Shown piece by piece: positions 36,888 to 46,980 of a stretch of 64,000 nucleotides of DNA. Below the pieces are notes generated by a model. It was given only the letters and a program-made list of their open reading frames with translations. It was not told the DNA's origin and ran no database searches. The stretch is from JAGZEG01 sp963930185 (GTDB lineage Bacteria; Actinomycetota; Coriobacteriia; Coriobacteriales; UMGS124). Position 1 is the stretch's first letter. Each line of letters opens with the position of its first letter. The stretch covers positions 139,686 to 203,685 of the forward strand of contig CAWVLT010000016.1 of assembly GCA_963930185.1 (NCBI GenBank), written 5' to 3'. The position numbers were made by a program, and so were the translations under genes.

Positions 36888-38309
36888 CTACAGGTCGTGA
36901 TGACGCACGTAGTCGGCCTCGAGCAGGCCGCAGGCAAGCTGGATGGTCACCAGCTTCTTGATCGGGATGACCTGATAGTCGATCTCCTGCTCAAGCTGCT
37001 CGCACAGGGCGTCGCGACGCGCGGCCGCGGTGTCGCGAACCTGCTCGAGCGTGGCACGCTTCTCGGCGTTCTGCTCCCCGGCGGCATCCATGCGGGCAAG
37101 CTCACTTTCGCAGGCGCGCACCAGCAGCGTGATGGTGCGGCCGGCAAAGAACTTGCGCAGCTGTAGGCTGTCGAACGCCTCGGCCACCGTGGCCGGCTTG
37201 GCAAAGTCGGGGTTCTCGCGCACCATGGCACGGGTGGCGTCGTCCATGCCGCCACCACGCGTGAACTCGGTGAACGCGCGCAGGAAGTGGTCGGTCGGGT
37301 CGATGAGCGGGCTCACCTGCTCCAGAAGCTCGCGCATCTTGGAGAACTCCGCCTCGCGCTCGTCCAGGCCCTGCAGAGCGACGTCGCAGCGCGTGCGATC
37401 GATGGGCGACTTGTCACGGATGCGCTCATCAAAGAAGTAGGGCATCTCATTGACGAACTCGAAGCTGCCGTAGCGCGTGAGAGCATAGTCGGAGCTCGAC
37501 GTGCCGGCCGAGATGTTGGCTGCCGGGTCGCCCTTGCCATACTTTTCCTGATAGTCGTACTTGTCGACCGTGGTGAGCAGCTTGTAGAGGGCCGGCGCCC
37601 ACTCCTCGGCGTAGGGGGCCTCCGGCTCGCCCAGGTGCAGCGGCAGGTCCTGCTCCTCGACGATGGCGCGCATCTCCTCCCAGATCTCCGGCGTCTTGTG
37701 GGTCTGGTACCAGTAGACGCCGCCGAAGCCCGAGTTGTGCAGCGAGTACATGAAGCGCGGCTTGACCTTGTCGATGAGCGCCATCATGGCCTCGGTCTCG
37801 GGCAGCGGCTCGTGGAAGTGCAGCGTCTTGTAGTCGATGGGGAACGTCCACTCGACCTGCTCATAGCTTGCCGGGCGGAAGAAGTTGCGCGTGTAGTTGC
37901 TCAGCGTGAACGGCCCCTTGATCCAGGTGTTGAGGGCCAGCGAGTCGGCGTCCCAGGCCTTCACGAAGTACCAGGTGTAGCCCAGCTCGTCGCGCAGCTC
38001 CTTGTCGGAGGCAAGCCAGCGAGAGAGATGCTCGATGAGCATGCAGCCGATGGGCTCGTTGGGGTGCGGCACGCCCATCACCAGCGCGGTGGGGCGCCTC
38101 TCGCCCTCGGGCAGGTCGGCAGGCTCGGGGTCGCCCACCTTCAGGCACAGCAGCTCGCGGCCCTCGCGCGTGTGACCTATGGGAAAGATCTCCACGACCT
38201 CGGGGAACTCGGCTGCCAGCGCGCGGCTGCTCTCGTCGAGCTCGTCGGGGGTGAGGAACACCTGATAGTCGGGGATGGTGTCCACGACCTTCTGGTAGAT
38301 CGGCTTCAT
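36888..38309 (-). CDS. M14-family zinc carboxypeptidase-like protein, cytoplasmic
   Basis: A 473-residue paralogue of the peptidases at 32764 and 38398. Zinc ligands His82 and Glu85 lie in GVPHPNEPIG, the third in YSLHNSGFGGVYWY; NEMPYF carries the candidate catalytic Glu. No export signal is present. It lacks the Gly/Pro-rich inserts of the 32764 copy. The ATG at 38309 is chosen because the family N-terminus (MKPIYQKVVDTIPDYQVFL) begins there; AAAGGA lies eleven bases upstream. It is 149 bases before the binding protein at 35119-36738, giving the same peptidase-then-binding-protein order seen at 34278-31083. Confidence 0.86.
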   Translation of the reverse strand: MKPIYQKVVDTIPDYQVFLTPDELDESSRALAAEFPEVVEIFPIGHTREGRELLCLKVGDPEPADLPEGERRPTALVMGVPHPNEPIGCMLIEHLSRWLASDKELRDELGYTWYFVKAWDADSLALNTWIKGPFTLSNYTRNFFRPASYEQVEWTFPIDYKTLHFHEPLPETEAMMALIDKVKPRFMYSLHNSGFGGVYWYQTHKTPEIWEEMRAIVEEQDLPLHLGEPEAPYAEEWAPALYKLLTTVDKYDYQEKYGKGDPAANISAGTSSSDYALTRYGSFEFVNEMPYFFDERIRDKSPIDRTRCDVALQGLDEREAEFSKMRELLEQVSPLIDPTDHFLRAFTEFTRGGGMDDATRAMVRENPDFAKPATVAEAFDSLQLRKFFAGRTITLLVRACESELARMDAAGEQNAEKRATLEQVRDTAAARRDALCEQLEQEIDYQVIPIKKLVTIQLACGLLEADYVRHHDL

Positions 38310-38340
38310 GTGATGCAGCGTCCTTTCTGTTTGTCCACCG

Positions 38341-38376
38341 CGTGCCCGTCTCGCCTTCACATGCGAGACGGGCACG
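38341..38376. other. Perfect hairpin between two peptidase genes
   Basis: Thirteen-base arms CGTGCCCGTCTCG and CGAGACGGGCACG flank a ten-base loop. There is no T-run on either side, so it may stabilise or process mRNA ends rather than terminate. Confidence 0.6.
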
Positions 38377-38397
38377 CGAGGGGGCGAGTCCGCGTGA

Positions 38398-39798
38398 TTA
38401 GAAGTGGTCGCGCACGTACTCGGCCATCATGAGGCCGCAGGAGAGCTGGATGGTCACGAGCTTCTTGATCGGGACCACCTGGTAGTCAAACGACTCCTCC
38501 AGCTCGGCGGCGAGCTTCTCGTAGGCCGGCTTGGCGGCCGCCAGGGCCTTCTCGAGGGCGGCGCGCTTCTCGGGGTTGTCCTCGCCCGACTCGTCCATCG
38601 CGGCGAGCTCGCTTTCGTTGGCGCGCACCAGCATGCCAAACGAGAGCAGCTTGTAGAACTTGGTGACGAGCAGGTTGTCGAACACCTGCGCCACGGTGGC
38701 GGGCTCGGCAAAGGCCGGGTCCTCGGCGATCATCTTGCGCGTGGCGTCGTCGGAGCTGTCGCGGGTGAACGCCTGGATTGCCAGCATGAACGGGTTCTCG
38801 GCATCCATGTACTGCTGGGAGATGGCGAGGGTGTCGCGCAGGAAGGCGCTCGTCTCCTTGCCCCAGTCCAGGCTCTCGGTCACCACGTCGCGGCGGATAC
38901 GCTCGGTGGGCGACTGGTCGTCGATGCGCGGGTCGTAGAAGTAGGGCAGCTCGGTGAGGAAGGTGAACGAGTTGTACTTCTTGGCGGAGTAGCCACCCGA
39001 GCAGTCACCGCAGACGATGGCCTCCGCCGGGTCCTTGTCCGGGTCGCCGTACTTCTCCAGGTAGTCGTATTCCTGCTCGATGCCCAGCTCCTCGTAGACC
39101 GCCGGCGCCCACAGCACGCAGTAGGGGGCCTCGGGCTCGCCCAGGTTGAGCGGCACGCCCTGGTCGATGGCGACCTCGCGCATGGCGTCCCAGATCTCGG
39201 GCGTCTTCTTGGACTGGTACCAGTACACCCCGCCGAAGCCGGCGTTGTGCAGCGAGTAGATGAAGGCGGGCTTGATCTCGTCGATCAGGTCCTTCATGGC
39301 CGTGGTCTCGGGCAGCGGCGCGTCAAAGTGCAGCGTCTTGTAGTCGATGGGCCACGTCCAGTCCACCTGCTTGAAGCCCGCCGGGCGGAAGAAGTTGCGC
39401 GAGTAGTTGGTGATGGTGAAGGGGCCCTTGAGCCAGCCCTTGTTGAGCTCCAGGGAGTCGGCGTCCCAGTTCTTGACGATGTACCAGGTGTAGCCAAGCT
39501 CCTCGCGCAGCTCGGCGTCTGCGGCCAGGCAGCGGGAGAAGTGCTCGGCGAGCATGGTGCCGATGGGCTCGTTAGGGTGCGGCGTGCCAAAGACGAGGGC
39601 GTTCTTGGGACCGTTGCCTATCTTGAGGCACAGCAGCGGCCGATCCTTGCGGGTGCGCCCGATCTCGAAGAGCTCCACCGTCTCGGGGAACTCGGCGGCA
39701 AGCGCACGGCTGCTCTCGTCGAGCTCGTCGGGGGTGAGGAACACCTTGTAGTCGGGGATGGTGTCAATGACCTTCTGGAACACGGGCTTGAGTGCCAT
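38398..39798 (-). CDS. M14-family zinc carboxypeptidase-like protein, cytoplasmic
   Basis: A 466-residue peptidase homologue, the shortest of the three. Zinc ligands His74 and Glu77 lie in GTPHPNEPIG and the third in YSLHNAGFGGVYWY; TELPYF holds the candidate catalytic Glu. The shared N-terminal block (TIPDYKVFLTPDELDESSRA) and C-terminal block (IPIKKLVTIQLSCGL) are retained. No signal peptide is present. AAAGGAGG lies seven bases before the ATG at 39798. It follows the transporter ATPase gene, separated by a terminator-like hairpin, so its expression may be set below or apart from the transporter genes. Confidence 0.86.
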   Translation of the reverse strand: MALKPVFQKVIDTIPDYKVFLTPDELDESSRALAAEFPETVELFEIGRTRKDRPLLCLKIGNGPKNALVFGTPHPNEPIGTMLAEHFSRCLAADAELREELGYTWYIVKNWDADSLELNKGWLKGPFTITNYSRNFFRPAGFKQVDWTWPIDYKTLHFDAPLPETTAMKDLIDEIKPAFIYSLHNAGFGGVYWYQSKKTPEIWDAMREVAIDQGVPLNLGEPEAPYCVLWAPAVYEELGIEQEYDYLEKYGDPDKDPAEAIVCGDCSGGYSAKKYNSFTFLTELPYFYDPRIDDQSPTERIRRDVVTESLDWGKETSAFLRDTLAISQQYMDAENPFMLAIQAFTRDSSDDATRKMIAEDPAFAEPATVAQVFDNLLVTKFYKLLSFGMLVRANESELAAMDESGEDNPEKRAALEKALAAAKPAYEKLAAELEESFDYQVVPIKKLVTIQLSCGLMMAEYVRDHF

Positions 39799-39844
39799 GG
39801 ACGTCCTCCTTTGAACATGCACCGATGTAAAAACGCAATGTAAA

Positions 39845-39888
39845 ACGTATACAAAGGGGCCACGCGCCCATGTGGGCTACGTGGCCCC
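39845..39888 (-). terminator. Intrinsic (possibly partial) terminator after dppF
   Basis: On the minus strand GGGGCCACG pairs with CGTGGCCCC, followed by TTTGTATACGTTTT. It lies eleven bases after the ATPase stop and could let only part of the transcription run into the peptidase genes. Confidence 0.7.
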
Positions 39889-39898
39889 GAGGTTCCAG

Positions 39899-40958
<1,060 letters not shown>

Positions 40959-40981
<23 letters not shown>

Positions 40982-42056
40982 CGCTGTCTCCTCCCTCGTA
41001 CAGCCAGCACTTCACGGTGCGGCCATTCTCGAAATTCACGACGGGCGGCCGCTGCTCGCGGCAGCGCTGCGTGGCACGCGGGCAGCGCGGGGCGAACGGG
41101 CAGCCAGGCTGTTCCTCGGCGAGGTCGGGAAGGAAGCCGGGGATGGACTTGAGCTGGGTGATCTCGCCCTTAAGCGAGGGGAACGAGGCCAGCAGGCCCT
41201 GCGAGTAGGGGTGCTTGGGGTCCTTGAGCACGTCGCGGACCTTGCCGCACTCCATGATCTCGCCCGCGTACATGACGGCCACGTCGCTGCACGAGGCGGC
41301 GACGACCGACATGTCGTGCGTGATCATGATGCGCGTGGTGTGCAGCTTCTCCTCCAGGCCCTTGACCTCCTCGAGGATCTGGCTCTGCGTCACCACGTCA
41401 AGCGCGGTGGTGGCCTCGTCGAACACCAGCAGGTCAGGCTGGTGCATCAGGCTGATGGCGATGGCCACGCGCTGCAGCATGCCGCCCGACATCTCGTGCG
41501 GGTAGAGGTTGTACACGCGCTCGGGCAGGTTCACCAGGCGCAGGAGCTCCACCATGCGGGCGCGGATCTCCTCCTTGGTGGCCTTGGGCTCGTGCACGCG
41601 GTAGATGTCCTCGACCTGCGTGGAGATGCGGTGCACCGGCGAAAGCGCGTTCATCGCCTTCTGGAACACGATGGAGATGTCGGTCCAGCGCAGCTGGTTC
41701 ATGCGCGTGTCGTCAATGGCGAGCAGGTCCTCACCCTTGAAGAGGGCCTCGCCGGTGACCTCGGAGTGCTTGGGGTCGAGCAGGCGCAGGATGCCCATGG
41801 CAAGCGTCGACTTGCCCGAGCCCGACTCGCCCACGATGCCCAGCGACTCGCCCGGCATGAGGGTGAACGAGGCATCGCGCACCGCATGGACACGCTTGCC
41901 GCTGCGCCCGATGTAAGTGACGTTGACGTCATGCGCCTCAAGCAGGGGTTGCTTGCCGGTGTCCTTGCCGGCGGCCATCTGCTCGACTGCTACTTGCTCC
42001 TGGGCGACAGGCGTTGCCTGCTGCTCCTGGGTCAATCCCTGAGTGTCCTGGGACAT
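40959..42056 (-). CDS. dppD: Oligopeptide/dipeptide ABC transporter ATP-binding protein
   Basis: A 365-residue OppD/DppD-type ATPase. Walker A is GESGSGKSTL, the signature MSGGMLQRVAIAISL, and Walker B LLVFDEATTALD. The C-terminal cysteine motif is CPFAPRCPRATQRCREQRP. A Gln/Thr/Ala-rich tail of about 35 residues precedes the domain, as in its partner. GGGGAGGAGA precedes the ATG at 42056, and its start is two bases from the stop of the permease gene. It forms the ATPase heterodimer with the product at 39899. Confidence 0.9.
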
Positions 42057-42058
42057 GG

Positions 42059-42928
42059 CTATCTCCTCCCCTTACGCCGGGGGTCAAGCACGTGGTTCAG
42101 GCCATCGCCCAGCAGATAGAACGTGAGCACCGTAATGACGATCGCGACGCCGGCGAACACCGAGATCCACCAGGCCGTGGTGATGTAGCTCTTGCCGTTG
42201 TAGATCATCTGGCCCCAGCTGATGATGTTGGGGTCGCCCAGGCCCAGGAACGACAGGCCCGCCTCGGTGAGGATGGCGCCCGACATGCCCAGCGTGGTGT
42301 TGGCGATGACCGGGAAGATGCCGTTGGGGATGATGTACTTGACGAGGATCTGCGCCTTGCTCTCGCCCATGGCCGTGGCGGCGCGCACGAACGTGCGCTG
42401 ACGCAGCGACAGCGCCTGGGCCCTCATGAGTCGTGCGTTACTCGGCCATGTGGTGAGTCCGATGCAGATCATCACGTTGGTGATGTTGCTGCCGAACAGG
42501 GCCACGACCAAAAGGATCAGGAAGAACGAGGGGATCATCATGAAGATGTTGATGATCTCGGACACCACGGTGTCGACCTTGCCGCCGAAGAAGCCGGCGA
42601 TGCCGCCCACGATGACGCCGATGCAGGCGGAGATCAGCGCCGAGACCAGGGCGACCGACAGCGACGTCCTGGTGCCGCGGATGATCATGCTCAGGATGTC
42701 CTGACCTAGGTTGTTGGTGCCCAGGACGTGCGTGATCTCGTCGCCGTTCTGGTCGGTGCCGACCTCGCCGGGCGCGGCGAGGACGTCATTGCCATAGTGG
42801 TAGGGGTTGTCCGGCTCGATGACGGGAGCCGTGATCACGATGAACAGCAGGAACAACAGCAGGATGACGCCGGCTGCAAGCTGTCGATCGCTGAAGATTG
42901 TCTTGAAGAATCTCGTTATCGTCTTCAT
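42059..42928 (-). CDS. dppC: Oligopeptide/dipeptide ABC transporter permease
   Basis: A 289-residue DppC/OppC-type permease. After one N-terminal membrane helix (LAAGVILLLFLLFIVITAPVI) and the short OppC-like DPNNPYHYG-type segment, five more helices follow. The cytoplasmic EAA loop (RAATAMGESKAQILVKYIIP) contacts the ATPases. The ATG at 42928 has AGGTG seven bases upstream; a GTG at 42937 is less likely. It is 16 bases from the stop of the other permease gene. Confidence 0.9.
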   Translation of the reverse strand: MKTITRFFKTIFSDRQLAAGVILLLFLLFIVITAPVIEPDNPYHYGNDVLAAPGEVGTDQNGDEITHVLGTNNLGQDILSMIIRGTRTSLSVALVSALISACIGVIVGGIAGFFGGKVDTVVSEIINIFMMIPSFFLILLVVALFGSNITNVMICIGLTTWPSNARLMRAQALSLRQRTFVRAATAMGESKAQILVKYIIPNGIFPVIANTTLGMSGAILTEAGLSFLGLGDPNIISWGQMIYNGKSYITTAWWISVFAGVAIVITVLTFYLLGDGLNHVLDPRRKGRR

Positions 42929-42944
42929 CTGCTGCACCTAACCA

Positions 42945-43910
42945 TCACTCGTAGCGGATACGGGGGTCAAGCGCCGCGTACACGAGGTCGACGATCAGCA
43001 TGACGACAGCGACGCAAATGCTCATGACCAGGTAGATTCCCATCAGGGTGGGATAGTCGCGCTGGTTGATGGCGGTCAGCACCAGGCGGCCCATGCCCGG
43101 CCAGGAGAACACCGTCTCGATCAGGGTGACGCCGGTGATGAGGTAGGCCATGCCGATGCCGAACATCGTGACCGTGGGCAGGATGGCGTTACGCAGGACG
43201 TACTTGCCGTAGATGCGCTTCTCGGGCATGCCCGTGGCGCGCAGGGTAGTGACGAAGTCCTCGTTCATGACCTGCAGCATCGAGGACTTCGCGATACGGA
43301 AGTACTCGGGGATCAGCACGATGACCAGCGTGATGACCGGCAGGACCATGTGCTTGGCGACGTCTAGGACGTACTCCATGCCCTGGTAGTTGGCGCGCGC
43401 CGTGGTCATGCCGTAGCTGGGCAGCCAGCCGAGCATCGAGGAGAACAGGATGATGAGCATAAGGCCCAGCCAGAAGGAGGGCAGCGAGCTCGCCACGTAC
43501 GCGCCGCCCGACATGCCGAAGTCGAAGGGGCCGCCCTCGCGCTTGGCCGCGCGCACGCCCGCGAGCGTTCCGAGGATCGCCGCGATGAGGTACGAGGTGA
43601 AGCCGAGCAGCAGCGTGGCGCCCACGCGCTCGCCGATCATGTCGGTGACCGGGCGGTTATACATGTAGGAGTCGCCCAGGTCGCCCGTGACGGCAGTGCC
43701 GAGGTACTTGCCGAACTGTACGATGAGCGGCTGATCCAGACCGTACTTCTGCTCGAGAGCCGCGCGCATCGCCGGGTCATCGGTGTTGGGACCCATCAGG
43801 GCGGTCACCGGATCGCCGGGCGCTGCGTGAATGATGACGAAATTGATGGCAAACACGGCAAGTACCGTGAGGATGCCAGAGAATATTCGCCGTATCACGT
43901 ATCTCTTCAT
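42945..43910 (-). CDS. dppB: Oligopeptide/dipeptide ABC transporter permease
   Basis: A 321-residue DppB/OppB-type permease and first gene of the transporter operon. The start MKRYVIRRIFSGILTVLAVF is typical, as are FVIIHAAPGDPV, the GLDQPLIVQFGKYL segment and the EAA loop (LRATGMPEKRIYGKYVLRNA). GGGAG lies nine bases before the ATG at 43910; an in-frame ATG at 43946 would add twelve atypical residues. The membrane pair with DppC serves whichever of the four local binding proteins delivers peptide (inferred). Confidence 0.9.
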   Translation of the reverse strand: MKRYVIRRIFSGILTVLAVFAINFVIIHAAPGDPVTALMGPNTDDPAMRAALEQKYGLDQPLIVQFGKYLGTAVTGDLGDSYMYNRPVTDMIGERVGATLLLGFTSYLIAAILGTLAGVRAAKREGGPFDFGMSGGAYVASSLPSFWLGLMLIILFSSMLGWLPSYGMTTARANYQGMEYVLDVAKHMVLPVITLVIVLIPEYFRIAKSSMLQVMNEDFVTTLRATGMPEKRIYGKYVLRNAILPTVTMFGIGMAYLITGVTLIETVFSWPGMGRLVLTAINQRDYPTLMGIYLVMSICVAVVMLIVDLVYAALDPRIRYE

Positions 43911-44238
43911 GGCCTCACTCTCCCAACCTCTTCCCTTCCGTGTCACGTTCCTGACGTGTCACGATCCGTTGTGCCACGACCGTCAGGACGCGCCACCGTA
44001 TGTAAGCGCTAAGTATGCGCCAAAAAGTGCGCCGTTGACCGTTTAGAAACATAGCGTTTACCAAACGGGAGAGACGGACGGCTGTTTTTGGGCGGTATTC
44101 GGCCCAAGGCTGGTCTATTGATATATACTTGCGCATCGCGCGCCGCAGGTCGCACCGCGCTAGGGGGATCCGCGGCGCATCCGTGCGGCCGCTACGGCCC
44201 GAGCCTCAAACCCAGACCTGCGCAGAAAGGCGCCCGAC
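43911..44238. promoter_or_regulatory. Divergent regulatory region, dpp operon / MATE gene
   Basis: An imperfect inverted repeat, CCGTTTAGAAAC (44039-44050) and GTTTACCAAACGG (44056-44068), lies midway and is a candidate operator. On the plus strand an extended -10 (TGATATATACT, 44119-44129) could start the MATE transcript about 100 bases before its start codon. No good minus-strand promoter was identified. No gene is present. Confidence 0.4.
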
Positions 44239-45585
44239 ATGCGCTTCGGCATCATCCACGCATCCATGTTCCGCACCTACCTTGGCTACGTCATCCCCTC
44301 CATGGTGGCGCTCATGCTCTCGAGCGTGTTCATCATCCTGGACGGCGTGTTCGTGGGCCATGCCGTGGGCGACGCCGGCCTTGCGGGCATCAACGTGGCC
44401 TACCCGCTCATCACCTGCGTGAACGCCATCGCCATGGGCGTGGGCATGGGCGGCGCCGTCATCTCGTCGGTCGAGCGAGGCCGCGGCAACGACGCCGCCA
44501 CCGCGCAGGCGACGGGCAACGTCTTCTTCGTGCTGCTGCTCGCCGGGATCCCGCTGGCCATCCTCATGGCGGTGTTCGCCCGGCCCCTGTGCGCCCTGAT
44601 GGGCGGGTCGGGCCAGACGCTCACCGAGGCCACGCACTTCGTGCAGACCATGGCCATCGGTACGCCGTTCCAGGTGCTCTCGCTGGGCAGCATCGCCCTT
44701 GTGCGCAATCGCGGGGACGTGCGCTACGCCATGGTGGTGCAGCTCATCGCCACCTGCATCAACATCGTGCTCGACTTCCTCTACGTCTTTGAGCTGGACT
44801 TCGGCATTCGCGGCGCCGCCCTGGCAACCATCACCGGGCAGATCTTCTCGTTCTGCGCCTACGTGTTCTACTTCACGCGCAAGCAGCACCGCTTCCCCCT
44901 GAGCGCGCTGCGGCCCAATCGCCCGCTGCTCGCACACATGTTCAAGCTGGGCCTTGCGCCCTTTGGGCTGACCCTTCTGCCCGACGTAACCACCGTCGTG
45001 GTGAACATCAACGCCAACGCCGTGGGCGGCGAGACCGCCGTCGCCGCCTACGCCGCCATCTCGTACGTGGCGTTCATCGTGCTCATGCTCATGCAGGGCA
45101 TCGCCGACGGCAGCCAGCCGCTCATCAGCCTGTGCCACGGCAAGGGCGAGCGCGAAACGGTAGCACGCCTGCGCAACACCAACTACCTGGTCGCAGGTGG
45201 CCTGGGCCTTGTCGGCCTGGCGGCCATGGTGCTGCTCAGGGGCCAGGTGCCCGCCCTGTTCGGCGCATCGCAGACGACGGCGGACATCATCGCCTTCGCC
45301 CTGCCCGTCTACTCGCTGGCGTTCGTGTTCTACGGCATCACGCACGCCAGCATGTCGTACTTCTACGCCACCGACAACGCCCGGGCCTCCAGCATCCTGG
45401 TGTACGGCGAGGCGGTGCTGGTGGTTGCCATCGTCACCGGCATGACGTTTGCGCTGGGCATCAACGGCACGTGGGCGTCCATCGTGGTGGTGCAGGTGAT
45501 CCTGTGCGCCATGGCGGCCGCGGAGCTGTGGGTGGTCACCAGGGCGCAGGCAGCGCGCAGGTTGGCCGATTCGCACAGGGTGTGA
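44239..45585 (+). CDS. MATE-family efflux transporter
   Basis: A 448-residue inner-membrane protein with twelve predicted helices in two homologous halves. The N-terminal pattern (SMVALMLSSVFIILDGVFVGHAVGDAGLAGINVAYPL) and the internal repeat around VNINANAVGGETAVAAYAAI are typical of MepA/DinF-like MATE proteins, which export cationic drugs or metabolites using a sodium or proton gradient. Length is normal for the family. AAAGG precedes the ATG. It is divergent from the peptide operon and has no evident partner. Confidence 0.88.
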   Translation: MRFGIIHASMFRTYLGYVIPSMVALMLSSVFIILDGVFVGHAVGDAGLAGINVAYPLITCVNAIAMGVGMGGAVISSVERGRGNDAATAQATGNVFFVLLLAGIPLAILMAVFARPLCALMGGSGQTLTEATHFVQTMAIGTPFQVLSLGSIALVRNRGDVRYAMVVQLIATCINIVLDFLYVFELDFGIRGAALATITGQIFSFCAYVFYFTRKQHRFPLSALRPNRPLLAHMFKLGLAPFGLTLLPDVTTVVVNINANAVGGETAVAAYAAISYVAFIVLMLMQGIADGSQPLISLCHGKGERETVARLRNTNYLVAGGLGLVGLAAMVLLRGQVPALFGASQTTADIIAFALPVYSLAFVFYGITHASMSYFYATDNARASSILVYGEAVLVVAIVTGMTFALGINGTWASIVVVQVILCAMAAAELWVVTRAQAARRLADSHRV

Positions 45586-45806
45586 GGAATACAGGCGCTA
45601 GGATATGGGCGATGGGATACGGGCGACGGGCCAGATCCGAGGCCACACCGGGGACAGGTAAGCTGCGAACTGGGGCGCCGGTATGCTGGGGTGCCGGCAT
45701 GCTTGCGTGCCGGCGTTCTGGTGGGTAGCGAGCAGGCCGATGGCGACGAGCGGGCCGACGGGCAGTCGAGAAGTTGCCCGCACCTCTATCTTGCACGGAA
45801 AAACGG

Positions 45807-46005
45807 GCCCGTATGGAAAGAAATGGCACTTTGGAACGAGTCTACTGCGAGCCTACTGTTTTGGTAGGATTATTTAATTATGGGATCAGTGCATCCGGTA
45901 TGAACATTCGCTAGCCTGACCTAAAGGTAGTTTGTCAGACTCCCCCTTTGTCTTGCCTTGACGCATTCCAACTCGTTCCAAAGCCCGAAAACTTTCCAGA
46001 TGGGC
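45807..46005. repeat. 199-bp inverted-repeat element
   Basis: The left arm GCCCGTATGGAAAG, an eight-base gap and CTTTGGAACGAGT (ending 45841) are mirrored on the right by ACTCGTTCCAAAG (45971-45983), a gap, and CTTTCCAGATGGGC (to 46005). The inner 13 bases are perfect, the outer 14 match at 12. The interior carries two smaller hairpins (CCTAC/GTAGG and CTGAC/GTCAG). The layout resembles the 189- and 241-bp elements but the sequence is unrelated. Confidence 0.65.
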
Positions 46006-46301
46006 ATCGTTTTGCGTGCAAGTTCTTACATGCGAGTCCTTTCATGCAAGTTCATCTGGTTGTCATCTGGTCACATGGCTTGCCCCTTCACCATCCCTTG
46101 CCGCCCGCCGTACCCCGCCGCGCCCCGCCTGCCGCACCCCACCAGCCATGCTTTGGTTTGCCCACCACGCCCCACCCCCACGCTACACTTTGCCGCTGAC
46201 CCCCTACGCTTCCCGGGACTTCGCTTTGAGCTTTGCCCATCTTTCGTGAATCTGGCCTCACAAGCCCGCTTCCCTGGTATGCAGCTCGATTTTTTAGGTA
46301 C

Positions 46302-46320
46302 TAATTTAGATGCTAAATTA
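46302..46320. promoter_or_regulatory. Palindromic operator candidate for the MarR regulator
   Basis: TAATTTAG and CTAAATTA are perfect 8-base arms around ATG, in an AT-rich patch about 150 bases before the marR-type gene. Size and AT content fit MarR-family binding sites; autoregulation of the exporter operon is inferred. Confidence 0.5.
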
Positions 46321-46468
46321 AATAGGCACCCGAGTGTGCTCTTCGCGCGTCCACCAACATGCGCATGAGCGCGAATGCACGTACATGGATAAGGAGCATC
46401 AACCCAGATCCGCAAGCGACATGCCGGCGCGGCGCACTCGTGGCAACCGGAGATGAGAGGGAGGTCAC

Positions 46469-46978
46469 ATGCGGCAGGACACCGAAAGCCCGCCCACCGA
46501 AATGGCAACCGACGAAGCCTACGCCGACGAAGCGTACGAGCACTTCAAGCACGAACTGCACGGCATGTTCCGCAGCATCCGCAAAGGCCACAGCGCCCCT
46601 CCTCTGCGGCTCGGCGACCTGACCCCGGCGGAGTCCGAGGTGGTCATGGCCATCTCCCATGCCGAGGCGCACGGGATGGAGGTGCGTCCCGGTCTGCTCG
46701 CCCATATGGCGAGCACCACGCCCAGTGCCCTGTCGCAGACGCTCAAGGCGCTCGAGCAGAAAGGGCACGTCGTACGCACGCGCCTGGGAACCGACTCTCG
46801 CGGGGTGGTGCTTGATCTCACGGAGAGCGGCCGCGCCCTCGCCGGGGAGGGAGAGCGTATGCGAGACTCCTACTTCAGGAGCCTCTTCGCCTTCCTTGGC
46901 AAGGAGGACGCAGGTGAGCTGCTGCGCATCATGGGGCGCGTGGCATCGTTCGTGACAGAGAACAGAAAGGAGAAGTAG
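46469..46978 (+). CDS. MarR-family transcriptional regulator
   Basis: A 169-residue winged-helix regulator. The core LTPAESEVVMAISHAEAHG, recognition region MASTTPSALSQTLKALEQKG and wing VVRTRLGTDSRGVVLDLTESGRAL are typical of MarR. A 40-residue acidic N-terminal extension precedes it. GAGAGGGAGG lies before the ATG. The stop is two bases from the exporter gene start, so regulator and both exporter subunits form one operon. It probably represses the operon and is released by an exporter substrate (inferred). Confidence 0.9.
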   Translation: MRQDTESPPTEMATDEAYADEAYEHFKHELHGMFRSIRKGHSAPPLRLGDLTPAESEVVMAISHAEAHGMEVRPGLLAHMASTTPSALSQTLKALEQKGHVVRTRLGTDSRGVVLDLTESGRALAGEGERMRDSYFRSLFAFLGKEDAGELLRIMGRVASFVTENRKEK

Positions 46979-46980
46979 CC

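Larger units (their letters stand above)
45586..46468. other. Long intergenic region with hairpins and C-rich tract
   Basis: This 883-base gap holds no credible gene. From the left are visible: imperfect tandem GCCGGTATG/GCCGGCATG units (about 45676-45715) with a hairpin at 45693-45714; a 199-bp inverted-repeat element at 45807-46005; a strongly C-rich, G-poor plus strand at about 46085-46200; and a MarR-type palindrome at 46302-46320. Confidence 0.6.

Noticed and set aside
46021..46301. A small gene in the C-rich intergenic tract
   Set aside because: Frames here are Pro/Ala/Arg-rich with no ribosome site or family resemblance. They reflect base composition.
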